DNA from: Spirochaetota bacterium
GTDB lineage: Bacteria; Spirochaetota; UBA12135; COTS27
NCBI GenBank assembly: GCA_013426755.1
Contig: AP019861.1
Location: 421,067-485,066 of the forward strand
Length of the DNA: 64,000 nucleotides
Direction of reading: 5' to 3'
This document shows positions 10,831-20,549 of this stretch, piece after piece; position 1 is the first letter of the stretch, and each line of letters starts with the position of its first letter. A program made the translations under genes and the position numbers. The notes under the pieces are model-generated. The model had not been told where the DNA came from, searched no databases, and saw only the letters and a list, made by a program, of their open reading frames with translations.

Positions 10831-11171
10831 GTGAGAATTATTCTCATTGGGTGAGAGAATTTTATTCTCACTGAGTGAGTTGACTGCACTCAGTGAGGTT
10901 TGTTTTAGCAAAATTTCGGTTCGGAGTTAGTGAATAATTTTGAATGGGGCTGAGATGTTTTTAGAAAAACTCTGCTGCTGGAAGTGATGGCTGGCGAAGA
11001 AGTGAGAATTATTCTCATTGGGTGAGAGAATTTAATTCTCACTGAGTGAGTTGAACGCACTCAGTGAGGTTTGTTTTAACAAAATTTCGGTTCAGAGTTA
11101 GCGAATAATTTTGAATGGGGCTGGGATGTTTTTAGAAAAATTCTTCTGCTGGAGGTGATGGCTGGCGAAGA
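10831..11171 (-). repeat. 171-bp tandem duplication containing the 3' end and terminator of the binding-protein gene
   Basis: The segment at 11002-11171 (last ~24 codons of the binding-protein gene, its stop, and the palindromic terminator) is repeated at 10831-11000 with a few substitutions. The downstream copy is an orphan 3' gene fragment with no start. The copies abut at GGCGAAGA. Confidence 0.8.
11002..11068 (-). terminator. Palindromic terminator-like cluster
   Basis: CTCACTGAGTG at 11038-11048 pairs perfectly with CACTCAGTGAG at 11058-11068 around a 9-base loop. Just beyond, GAGAATTATTCTC and GAGAATTTAATTCTC form two smaller palindromes. It lies ~30 bases past the stop of the minus-strand binding-protein gene. 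A second copy sits in the duplicated unit (10831-10900). There is no strong U-run, so termination is inferred. Confidence 0.6.
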
Positions 11172-12000
11172 TAACTCCAAGTTTTCCAATCTCCGCAGGT
11201 TGCTCTGAAATAGTCGCATAAAGCTTTTTATCCTTAACCGCCACCACAGCCTCGTCAATAGCATCAAAACCAATCACCGCAATATCACGCTTAGCTGCTT
11301 CTATAGCACTAACCGCTCCAAGCGCCATTTCATCATTGTGAGCAAAGACTGCAGCAATATCATCATGTGTCCTGAGAATATTCTCCATAACAGCACGTCC
11401 CTTTCCCCGATCAAAATCCGCAGCCTCACGTGCAACAACTTTAATATCAGTCTTATCGATAATTTGATGAAACCCCTTGCCACGGTTATGCGTAGCAGTT
11501 GTCTTTGGCATTCCTTCTAATTCTGCGATATTGCCAGACGAATTTAACAACTTTTTAACCAGACTCCCAACCAGCATCCCGCCCACAAAATCATCAGAGG
11601 CAATATGCGTCACAACCTCTCCTTTCATTGCTGGACGGTTAAGGGTGATTATAGGAATTTTTTTATCATTGGCAATGTGTATTGCCTCTGTGACTTCGTC
11701 CGAATCAGAAGGATCAATTAAGATCACATCAACTTTTTTGTCAATAAGTTCTAAAATATTAGCCCGCTCACGAACTGAGTCATTTTCTGAATCAAAAACT
11801 ACAAGATCAATGTCTTCTTTCTTAGCTTCAGCCGCAGCACCTTCTTTCAATGCCACAAAAAACGGATCGCTCAAAGTAGGAACAACTAAACCTATAGTTT
11901 TCTTCTCACCCAATACAACCCCCCACATAAATACGGTTGTAATTATAGTCGTAATAATTGTCAATGATATTGCTTTTTTCATCTTTTTTATCTTTTTCAT
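11098..12000 (-). CDS. Ribose-type periplasmic sugar-binding protein (RbsB-like)
   Basis: 300 residues. Periplasmic binding protein of the type I fold that delivers ribose or a related sugar to an ABC permease or chemoreceptor. A signal peptide covers about residues 1-30; Met7 is an alternative start. The family motifs are clear: KTIGLVVPTLSDPFFVALKEG at the mature start, VDVILIDPSDSDEV, IPIITLNRP, GKGFHQII, a FAHNDEMALGAVSAIEAA segment, and VIGFDAIDEAV. No permease or ATPase gene is adjacent, so the substrate cannot be set from context. The 3' end is duplicated downstream (see 10831-11171). Confidence 0.85.
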   Translation of the reverse strand: MKKIKKMKKAISLTIITTIITTVFMWGVVLGEKKTIGLVVPTLSDPFFVALKEGAAAEAKKEDIDLVVFDSENDSVRERANILELIDKKVDVILIDPSDSDEVTEAIHIANDKKIPIITLNRPAMKGEVVTHIASDDFVGGMLVGSLVKKLLNSSGNIAELEGMPKTTATHNRGKGFHQIIDKTDIKVVAREAADFDRGKGRAVMENILRTHDDIAAVFAHNDEMALGAVSAIEAAKRDIAVIGFDAIDEAVVAVKDKKLYATISEQPAEIGKLGVIFASHHLQQKNFSKNIPAPFKIIR

Positions 12001-12643
12001 TAGTCATTTTTTTGTAATTTTTCTTTTGTGATTTATTTTATATTGAGATATTCGAGTGAATGTTATGTGTGACTTGAGGCAACTGTTTTATCTAATTGTT
12101 TTATCTTTATTTATGTAAGTACGTAGTTAATTAATGAGTATGCAGTTATCAATAAATGGATACGTGTTATTAATAGTGTTTTTGAGTAATATTGATAATG
12201 TTTCAGTTACCGAGTTAATAATTTCATAATAGACATATGGCAAGTATTAATTTTACTCCTTATTTATTTTTAAGACGATTGTGCTGTGCATGACTTTGCA
12301 TGAATATAATATTTATCGATGATAATACTGTACAGTGGCAATATCTATGCAGTTTGATGGCAAGGCTCTGCAGTTTCCTGCAACTTTATTATTAAATCGA
12401 AATCTTAATTTAACCTCGTTTGCTTGAAAATATGCCTTAAATCATAACAAATTCACTTGACAAACCCAATACAAGAAGTTATACTATACTAGTACAGACC
12501 TTCAGTAACAGACTTCCAGCAACAGACCTCCAGCAAAAAATCATAAATCACCGTGTAATTAGGTGAGCCGAACATTCATTGAATGCTAATAAAATAACTC
12601 TGCCCATCCATATTATTTATAAAGATATAGGAGATAATAGATC
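12001..12643. other. Intergenic region between divergent genes
   Basis: Holds the upstream regions of the binding-protein gene (minus) and the frameshifted GLUG gene (plus). A good promoter for the latter is at 12457-12485. Short repeats (CAGACYTCCAGCAA-type, 12495-12535) lie in its leader. No small gene is seen. Confidence 0.6.
12457..12485 (+). promoter_or_regulatory. Sigma-70-type promoter for the GLUG gene at 12644
   Basis: TTGACA at 12457-12462, a 17-base spacer, and TATACT at 12480-12485. It is preceded by AATTCAC, as is the promoter at 16245, so the two paralogues share promoter context. The predicted leader is about 150 bases. Confidence 0.7.
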
Positions 12644-15600
12644 ATGAAATTAATGACCCAATCATTACTAATTTTCTGCGGACTGCTACTCATTATCAGT
12701 TGCGCTCCATCAACAGACACCGCACCACCAGACAATGCGACATTGCTAGCCAATCTCATTAAGAAAAGTAATCCAGAGATTAGCGGACTTGTCGTAACAG
12801 CAGACAATTCTGACCCAAGTAGTCCCAAACTCAATATTACAGGCTTGACTAACAAAGTCTTAGGGGAGCCCGCTACGGAAACTATTACTATCGACCAATC
12901 CCAAGGCATTACTACCACTCCAGCTAGCTTTACCGTCACAGCAGAGAGACTTATCTCTCCGCATAAGGTAACGACACCGCTTACGGTCACATTTGAAGGC
13001 GAAGCTGCCGTCTCCTACACCGTAACGACTAAGATAAGCGGCGCTCCTGTGAATGACTGGTTTGCTAGTGATAATCTAAACAATTACATCTCAGCGTCCT
13101 TCGCAGGTCAAGGGGGCACATTCGTTATCGCTGAATCGACTCTTTCTGTTACAGGCCTCACCAATAGCCCCACTGGAGCTGGTGAGATCACATTTGCGCT
13201 GCCTACTGGCTTCACAGCAGACGCTAGTTCAATTGCTTTTTCTAATCCTGATGGGACGAACGCAGCAACGAGCTCACCCACCCCAAATAAGTTTACGATC
13301 ACTGAGACGGAAAATATAGGAAACAGCATGGCTTATACGATTGCAGACGTTCCGTTGGCAGCCCTGACACGATTTACGCCAGGACTTCATATTAAGATCA
13401 CAGAGGACAGTACAAGCACAGACATTACGAGCACACTCACTATCACGGAGAAGGCTAATAACGTTATTCACATCGAAGGCCTAACGAATAAGGTAGGGCA
13501 GAATACATATACACTTGCGATTGATGAGGTTGCTGAGTTCTTCACTACACCGGGGAATAATCCGATCATGCGAATGATTATTGAGCCTGTCGTAGACATT
13601 TCACCTGGTGATGGAACGATCACCGATGGAAATAATCAGGGCCCTACTACCATTTCTCTCACCAATAACGGCGAGACTGAGGCTGCAATGTATTCCTTAG
13701 AAGTAATGTTTAGTAAGAGTGCTCCTGTGAGTGATTGGTTTACGGTAGATGATTTTAGGAAGTATATTACAGAAGCCAGTTTTGCGGGGGTGAGTACGAC
13801 AGAGATCAGATTTAACGAGATGATGATAGCCGTCAGTGGTGCGAATGACTTTGCGAACGAGCCTAGTGAAACGGCTCTTTTTACCACAGCACTTCCTAAT
13901 GGTTTTGAGCTAGATACGAATGCGCTTATGAGTCCAGCTGGAGATGGATTTGCTGCGGTAACTAATGCGCCTATCGGCATGATAGCGATCTTTGAAACAG
14001 GTGCTTCTACTAACAGACAGGAGTACCCCGTAACGATCACGCTCAGAGCATATATTTCACCGCTAACAGGGAATATTACAGCCACGTATGGTGGTGTTCC
14101 TGCCGCTCCATCTGATATAACGATAGAGACTAATAAGATTGTGATCTCAGGGTTTACAAATAACGATACAGATACAACAGAGAGCGGTACGGTGATGGTT
14201 GCTGATACAGTACGCGCTGGTTATACAATCACGCCCCCCTCTTTGGAAATCGCAGATCCAGATGGAAAAGTTCCCATCAACGTAGAACTAGGGACAATAA
14301 CTGTTACCAATGACCGTACGAGGGTAGAATTTTCTCACCCGGTTACCGTTGAGTTTGCGAGTGGTACCAGTGTCATTCAGTTGCGTATCGAGGGAACAGA
14401 GATTTTGAATTCTCCATTAGAAAATGTTAGTTCAGGAGCTACTATTGGAATTACAACGATGGCTTGTAAACTCTTAACAGCGCCTACGGTAACTCGTTGG
14501 TGTTACGAGTGGTAAGGTATCCGATACGACGCCTTTTCCACTCTATTATGACGTTGAGCGGGATATGACTAATGTTGTGGGGACGGATACTCATTTTTCA
14601 GTCACCCGTAGGCTTGCATTAGAAGACGTAGATGCGGACGGTAATACTAATGTTCTTACTACTAACTTCGTTGTTAAGTTAGAGTTTCCAGCGTGCACGA
14701 ATTTTGCTGGTGGGGATGGAACGGAGGCTACGCCCTGGCAAATAGACAATGCCCCTAGGCTGCAGCTTGTTTCCTACCTCGTTAGTAATGATAATACTAA
14801 CTATGGTAGCGATCACTATGATATAACTGCTGCTAATATAGATATGGGCACACCAGGTCTTCCGTTTAGTGAAATGGGCAGTAGGACGCCTGATGAGATG
14901 GAGACTGCTGGTAAGGGCTTTGTTCCGATCGGAACAATCTTTAATGCTTTTTCAGGAACGTTTGATTGTCTAAGTAACACGATCTCAGGGCTTTATATTA
15001 ATAGGCCTATGGGTGGCGTAGGATTAATGGGTCAAATTTCGGGCGCTACGATTAAGAACTGCGGTCTAACGGATGTTAAAATTGTAGGAAACTTTGAAAC
15101 GGGAGGCTTAGTCGGGGGCAGTGCAAATGCTACGATTAGCGCTTCTTACGTAACGGGTGCTGTAACAAGTAGTAGTAATGTTGGAGGTTTAGTCGGAGAC
15201 CTGAAAGGTTCTGAGATCAATAGTAATTCCTATGCGATCGTGACTGTAACAGGGATGAGCACTAATGTCGGAGGCTTAGTCGGGCAGATGTCTCTTCGCT
15301 CTAAGATTACTGATTCCTATGCGGCCGGGAATATAATAGGGATGGATTCTAATGTCGGGGGCTTAGTCGGGGGAATGGTTTTTGTTCCTGTCGGGAGTTT
15401 TAAGTTTACCTCTGATGTTACTAATTCCTATGCGACCGGGAATGTAACAGGGATGGGCGCTAATGTCGGAGGCTTAGTCGGGGGAGTGAAAATTCTACCG
15501 TCAGTACTTCCTATGCGACAGGTGATGTAACAGGGACTGGTAGTAATGTAGGCGGCTTAATCGGATGGAGTACTGGATCGTTATCTACGATCCGTGATTC

Positions 15601-16057
15601 CTATGCGACGGGTTCTGTAACAGGAATGAATTCTAATGTCGGAGGTCTAGTTGGGGAGAATTATAATGGTACGATTACTAATGCCTATGCAATCGGGAGT
15701 GTCTCAGGAGTAGATTCTAATGTAGGACTCTTTATCGGTTTTAATGCTAGTGGGACTCCTTTAGTAGCTACGGGTAGTGGCGTAACGGCCTCCTATTTTA
15801 GTACAGGTGCTACGTTAATCGTAGGAGGAACTGCTCAGACGGATAAAAAAGGTGTAGGTTCTGATACGGCTACGATTACGACCGTTAATTTGACAGCACG
15901 AACGATAGCAAACCTCCAAAGTGGAACTACCTACGTGGGATGGGACGCTAATAATATCTGGGTCTTTGCTTCAGGACAGTATCCACGCCTTAAAGCGGTT
16001 GTCTGTGCGAATCGTCAGTTCGTAAGTCCTGTGCCTACGGATTGTATGGATTTATGA
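12644..16057 (+). pseudogene. GLUG-repeat lipoprotein gene broken by two frameshifts
   Basis: Read through, this would encode a ~1137-residue relative of the two genes downstream. It has lipobox LIISC (Cys20), repeated beta-rich units (TITIDQSQGI, TNKVLG) and C-terminal GLUG units ending in YPRLKAVVCANRQF. Frame 1 stops at 14515. Compared with the paralogue near 22231 (ACGGTAACGGTCGTTGG) this copy reads ACGGTAACTCGTTGG, a 2-base loss near 14492. Frame 2 (14516-15530) stops after a G5 run (15480-15484) where the reading suggests two extra G. Frame 3 continues to 16057. An SD-like AGGAGA precedes the ATG. The shifts may be true decay, slippage-based switching or assembly errors. Confidence 0.8.
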
Positions 16058-16155
16058 TTTTTTAGTTGTGACTGCCTTACGAGTAGATTACAGCAAATCG
16101 AAAGAAACCTGTAAATTCGTAAAAAAATTCACAAATAGTAGTGAATTCAATGCTT

Positions 16156-16187
16156 ACTTCGTGTGGGTTGATGCTGTTATACGAAGT
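16156..16187 (+). terminator. Hairpin with ACTTCGT arms after the frameshifted GLUG gene
   Basis: ACTTCGT (16156-16162) pairs with ACGAAGT (16181-16187). The same arm sequence closes the hairpins after the next two GLUG genes (20325-20360 and 23824-23858). There is no strong U-run. Confidence 0.5.
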
Positions 16188-16244
16188 GAATTGAACTGAA
16201 TTGTTAAAATTTGATGCGATTTTGCAAAGCGGTGCAGAATTCAC

Positions 16245-16273
16245 TTGACAAACTAGGTAATTGAAACTATATT
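16245..16273 (+). promoter_or_regulatory. Sigma-70-type promoter for the GLUG gene at 16561
   Basis: TTGACA (16245-16250), a 17-base spacer and TATATT (16268-16273), preceded by AATTCAC as at 12457. Transcription would begin near 16280, leaving a ~280-base leader. Confidence 0.65.
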
Positions 16274-16293
16274 ATAACGTGTAAATTATGCTC

Positions 16294-16374
16294 TCAGCGA
16301 GCCGTTAATCAATTAACTCTCGTTGAAAATCTCTTATTGGAGGAGTAATATCTTCCAGTAAGAGGTATTTTTAT
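16294..16374 (+). promoter_or_regulatory. Structured leader with attenuator-like hairpin
   Basis: Hairpin 1: TCAGCGAG (16294-16301) pairs with CTCGTTGA (16319-16326), 8 pairs with one G-U. Hairpin 2: CTCTTATTGGA (16331-16341) pairs with TCCAGTAAGAG (16354-16364), 11 pairs with one G-U, followed at once by GTATTTTTAT. Hairpin 2 plus the U-rich tail has the form of an intrinsic terminator inside the untranslated leader, ~200 bases ahead of the start codon. It does not match a riboswitch class that I recognise. Confidence 0.5.
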
Positions 16375-16560
16375 AAAACAGAGATCGTATCCGTGATGAA
16401 AGCCAATTGAAAAGTGAAAACTGAAGAGTGCGTATTTCATCGCACGTATTGATCTATTAACCTTAACTCATCAATTATTAAAATAACTCTTTAAAGTAAC
16501 CATACAAATAAAGTAACTGTATTGATTAATTTTTTTATAAATTATATGGAGAATAAAAAA

Positions 16561-19500
16561 ATGAAACAAGTAAAACGACTAAGACATCAACCATCACAAT
16601 TTAGTATGCGATTTTTCTGTAAATTATTAGGAGACCTAGAACATTCACTCCTTACGCGTCTATTATTAGTGGTCTGTGCTTTCTTATTCATGGGTTTAGT
16701 AAGTTGTGCTCCAACATCAGAAACTGCTTCAAGACCTCAGGACAATCTTGGCATGCTAGCCAATCTCATTAAAACAAGCAATCCAAACATCGAAGGGATT
16801 AAAATAAACACAGATAATTCTGATCCAAATAATCCTAAACTTACGATTACGGGCTTGATGACTAACCGCGTCTCAGGAGACCCTGTCACAGCGACTATCA
16901 ATATCGACCAGGACAAAGGCATCATCACAGACCCAGTGAGTCTTACCGTAACCGCGCCAGGGATTATATCGCCACATGAAGAGACAACTGCTCTAATGGT
17001 CACCTTCGGTTCAGAACCTCCCATTTCCCATGCGGTAACCGCGCGGATAGGGGGCGCTTCTGTAAGTGAGTGGTTTACAACCGCAAACATAGATCGCTAT
17101 GCAAAAGCCACTTTCGTAAATCAACAGGCTATGACAGCTCTTGCTGGGACGACTCTTTCTATTACGGGTCGTCTAACCAATAGCGCAACTGGAACAGGTG
17201 AGATTGCCTTCACCTTGCCTGATGGCTTCGCATCAGACCCAGCTACTATTGAAATTCCCAATCCTGATGGAACTGGAGCAGCAATGAGTGCACCCAATCC
17301 AAATAAGTTCACGATCATTGAAACAGGGAATACGGAAAACTCACAAGAGTATACGATAGCAAACATTGAGCTAGCAGCACTTACACAATTTACACCGGGT
17401 GTTCACATCAAAATCACAGACAGTGACAACACAGATATTACGACTAACCTCTCTATTATGAAAGCGGATAATAATGTGATTCGTATAGAAGGCCTAACTA
17501 ATAATAGGGGAACTGGTACATACACGCTTACGATCGTCGAAGAAGCTGCGTACTTCACCACAGGAGGAACTGCGGTCACACGGACCATCACTGATCCGAC
17601 CGAAGAATTCTCACCTGGTATGGGTGTAATTACCGATGCAGCAGGAACAGATGCTCCCACCTTTGAGATCACCAATGTCGGTGAGAGTGCTACAACTTAT
17701 AGGTTAGAAGTTGTTTTTAGAGCAGCGCCGGTGAGTGAATGGTTTACGATGGCTTCTGTTCTTTCTAGAACTTATATTAAAGAGATTATGTTTGCAGGAC
17801 GGAGAGTGGCTGTGCTAATGTTTGATGGGACGACAATATCGCTTAGTGATGGGGAATTTATTATTGATGGGGGTATTATAAATGTGCCTAATGGAACGTT
17901 TGTTTTAACTACGGAACTTCCTTCAGGGTATGTTTTAGATAGTAGTGCGCTTAAGGATCCAGATGGCCCGGGGCTAGCTGAGGTGACACGTGGTGACGCC
18001 GGTATGATCACTATTTCTGAAATAGGAAATACGGATAACTCAGAGACATACCCTGTAAGGATTAATCTTTTAGAGTACCGGTCACCGCTATTGCCGCCGG
18101 GAGGAAGTATCATGGCTACGTATGAAGGTAATTCCATGCCTAGGATAACGAGAGTAACTAATATCATTACGATCTCAGGGTTTACGAATAGACCTGGTAC
18201 GGCAAATTCAGGTACTGTGACGTTTACGGTGCCCAGTGGGTATGCAGTAACGCCAGCTTCTCTGCCCATTACAGATCCTCAAGGAGCAGGCGCTGCCGAA
18301 GTAACTCTAACGGATGAAGTAGTCGTTACTGATTTATCGGGAGTATTAGTTCCTCATTCCGTAACGATTAGGTTCGATGCGTACCAGTCGCCGCTAACAC
18401 CAGCAAATATTATGGCTATGTATGCAGGTCTTACAGCTATACCCTCTGATATAAAGATAGAGACTAACATGATTACAATCTCAGGGTTTACGAATAAAGA
18501 CACTGGTATGGGCACGGCAGAGAGCGGTGAGGTGAGGGTTACGTCACCAAATGGTTATGCGGTAACGCCGACCACTCCAATAACTATTTCAGATCCTACG
18601 GGAGGGTCTGCTACAACTGTAAACCTAGGTGAGGTGACCGTTACTAATACTACTACGATGGCAGAAGTCTCTCATCCAATTACCATTGAGTTTTTTAGGG
18701 AGATTCAACTGAAAATTACTAGTCTTGATATTAATAGTGGAACTCCAATGACTGTTAGTTCGGGAGCAATCGTTTCGGTCACAACGACAGCTTGTCAGCT
18801 TTTAGCATCGCCTACGGTAACTCTCGCAGATGGTACAGGTAGAGTAGCAGAGATGACACCTTTTCCTAGGTATTATGATCGTGAGCGAGACAGTTCTAAT
18901 GCCATGAATGAGTATAGCGTCACTCGTCGGCTAACTGTATTAGACGACAGTGGTGGTGTTCTGAGTTCTGGCTTCACTATTACGTTAGATAAGTTTCCAG
19001 CGTGCACGAATTTTGCTGGTGGTGATGGAACAGAGGCGAGTCCCTGGCGGATAGACAGTGCCCCTAGGCTGGAACTCGCTTCGCATCTCGTTAATAATAG
19101 TAATAGTGTATATAGTAATAATCACTATGATATAACCGCTAGTATAGATATGAGCACACCAGGTCTTCCGTTTAGTGAAATGGGCAGTAGAACTCCTGAT
19201 AACAGTGGAACTATGGGTAAAGGCTTCGTTCCTATCGGAAGTGAGAGCAAACTTTTTAGAGGAACTTTGGATTGTGCTGGCTACGGGATCTCAGGGCTTT
19301 ATATGAATAGACCGACAACAAATTTTGTAGGGTTAGTAGGGTATGCTTCAAATGGTAACGTTTCAAACTGCGCGATGACTAATGTTAAGATTACAGGACG
19401 TGACTATGTCGGAAGTTTAGTCGGGAGAAATAATGACTCTAGTATCACTACTTCCCATGCGACAGCAGGCGCGGTAACAGGAAATGAGTACGTCGGAGGT

Positions 19501-20277
19501 CTAGTCGGAATACACCGCAGTGGAGCTATGATCAGTAATTCCTATGCGACAGGTTCTGTTACAGGAACTAGTAATGTCGGAGGTTTGGTTGGAGAAAGTG
19601 CTCGTACCTCTGCGATCAATGATTCCTATGCGGAAGGCGCTGTAACAGGAAGTGCTAACCTCGGCGGCTTAGTCGGATATAATTCTAATTCCTCGATCAG
19701 TAATTCCTATGCGATCGTGACCGTAACAGGAAGTGCTAATTTTGTAGGAGGGTTGATTGGTTTTTTTGAAGAAGGAAACGTCCTTGTTTCCTATGCGACA
19801 GGCGCCGTAAATGGGAATTCTCGAGTTGGAGGTCTAGTCGGGTTATCCTTTTTCAATTCGAGGATCATCAATTCCTACGCAACGGGTGCTGTAACAGGAG
19901 AGAGTGAAGTCGGAAGTCTAGTCGGGTCTGTCCAAGGTGGAACTGTTAATAATTCCTATGCGATAGGTGCTGTAACAGGAAGAGGCAGTGACATCGGAGG
20001 CCTGGTCGGAAAATTTATATCAGGCAGCACCGTCACAACATCTTACTGGAATACAGAGACAACAGGTCAGACAACTAGCTCTGCTGGCACAGGTCGCACG
20101 ACCGCTCAGATGCAAGTAGCCGCTCCTGTAACGACAGACCCTGATAAGGTTTATGAAAACTGGGGTACGAGTGTTTGGAAATTTGCCTCAGGTAGATATC
20201 CGCGCCTTATAGGCGTTGTTTGTGCCAATCGCCAAGATACTCCTGATTCGGTAGACTGTACGGACACACTGCAGTAA
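16561..20277 (+). CDS. Large GLUG-repeat surface lipoprotein
   Basis: 1238 residues from the ATG at 16561, chosen because TGGAGA lies 8 bases upstream; an in-frame ATG at 16522 lacks this. A long basic N-region, a hydrophobic segment and lipobox GLVSC (Cys49) precede a Ser/Thr-rich linker. Then come repeated ~100-residue beta-rich units with TITGL/TISGFTN, GTGEIAFTLPDG and SPLTPANIMAMY motifs. A transition segment (PACTNFAGGDGTEASPWRID) leads to about ten GLUG units (nt ~19310-20040: VGGLVG followed by NSYATG). The C-terminus has SYWNTETTGQT and YPRLIGVVCANRQ. Probably an adhesin-like outer-membrane lipoprotein. A ~225-bp segment (17155-17380) is nearly identical to 21236-21459 in the next gene, suggesting gene conversion. 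Confidence 0.8.
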   Translation: MKQVKRLRHQPSQFSMRFFCKLLGDLEHSLLTRLLLVVCAFLFMGLVSCAPTSETASRPQDNLGMLANLIKTSNPNIEGIKINTDNSDPNNPKLTITGLMTNRVSGDPVTATINIDQDKGIITDPVSLTVTAPGIISPHEETTALMVTFGSEPPISHAVTARIGGASVSEWFTTANIDRYAKATFVNQQAMTALAGTTLSITGRLTNSATGTGEIAFTLPDGFASDPATIEIPNPDGTGAAMSAPNPNKFTIIETGNTENSQEYTIANIELAALTQFTPGVHIKITDSDNTDITTNLSIMKADNNVIRIEGLTNNRGTGTYTLTIVEEAAYFTTGGTAVTRTITDPTEEFSPGMGVITDAAGTDAPTFEITNVGESATTYRLEVVFRAAPVSEWFTMASVLSRTYIKEIMFAGRRVAVLMFDGTTISLSDGEFIIDGGIINVPNGTFVLTTELPSGYVLDSSALKDPDGPGLAEVTRGDAGMITISEIGNTDNSETYPVRINLLEYRSPLLPPGGSIMATYEGNSMPRITRVTNIITISGFTNRPGTANSGTVTFTVPSGYAVTPASLPITDPQGAGAAEVTLTDEVVVTDLSGVLVPHSVTIRFDAYQSPLTPANIMAMYAGLTAIPSDIKIETNMITISGFTNKDTGMGTAESGEVRVTSPNGYAVTPTTPITISDPTGGSATTVNLGEVTVTNTTTMAEVSHPITIEFFREIQLKITSLDINSGTPMTVSSGAIVSVTTTACQLLASPTVTLADGTGRVAEMTPFPRYYDRERDSSNAMNEYSVTRRLTVLDDSGGVLSSGFTITLDKFPACTNFAGGDGTEASPWRIDSAPRLELASHLVNNSNSVYSNNHYDITASIDMSTPGLPFSEMGSRTPDNSGTMGKGFVPIGSESKLFRGTLDCAGYGISGLYMNRPTTNFVGLVGYASNGNVSNCAMTNVKITGRDYVGSLVGRNNDSSITTSHATAGAVTGNEYVGGLVGIHRSGAMISNSYATGSVTGTSNVGGLVGESARTSAINDSYAEGAVTGSANLGGLVGYNSNSSISNSYAIVTVTGSANFVGGLIGFFEEGNVLVSYATGAVNGNSRVGGLVGLSFFNSRIINSYATGAVTGESEVGSLVGSVQGGTVNNSYAIGAVTGRGSDIGGLVGKFISGSTVTTSYWNTETTGQTTSSAGTGRTTAQMQVAAPVTTDPDKVYENWGTSVWKFASGRYPRLIGVVCANRQDTPDSVDCTDTLQ

Positions 20278-20324
20278 ACTTGAAAAAATCTGCAGATTTG
20301 TAAATAAAATTTACAAATAATGCT

Positions 20325-20360
20325 CACTTCGTATGCTTCTAAATAGAAGTGTACGAAGTG
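20325..20360 (+). terminator. Hairpin with CACTTCGTA arms
   Basis: CACTTCGTA (20325-20333) pairs perfectly with TACGAAGTG (20352-20360), ~50 bases past the stop of the 16561 gene. Inner CTTCT/AGAAG bases extend the stem. Confidence 0.6.
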
Positions 20361-20537
20361 AATTCCTATAAAATAGGGCAATTTGTCCTAGTATAGCATT
20401 AGCGATCTAATTGAAAAAAAACTTGTAATTGTTCGTAAATTATCGTACAATTAGTATCCTGTAAAATTTATTTAACCTAACCCAACGTGTATTTAAAATT
20501 TATATCAATGTTATCAATAACTGATTCTAGCTATTTT

Positions 20538-20542
20538 GGAGG
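20538..20542 (+). promoter_or_regulatory. Ribosome binding site deciding the start at 20550
   Basis: GGAGG seven bases before ATG 20550. The upstream in-frame ATG at 20487 has no such site, so 20550 is preferred. Confidence 0.75.
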
Positions 20543-20549
20543 TAATTTA

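Noticed and set aside
10576..10911. 111-residue minus-strand frame
   Set aside because: It spans the palindromes and the orphan duplicated gene end, with no ribosome site and no recognisable protein features.
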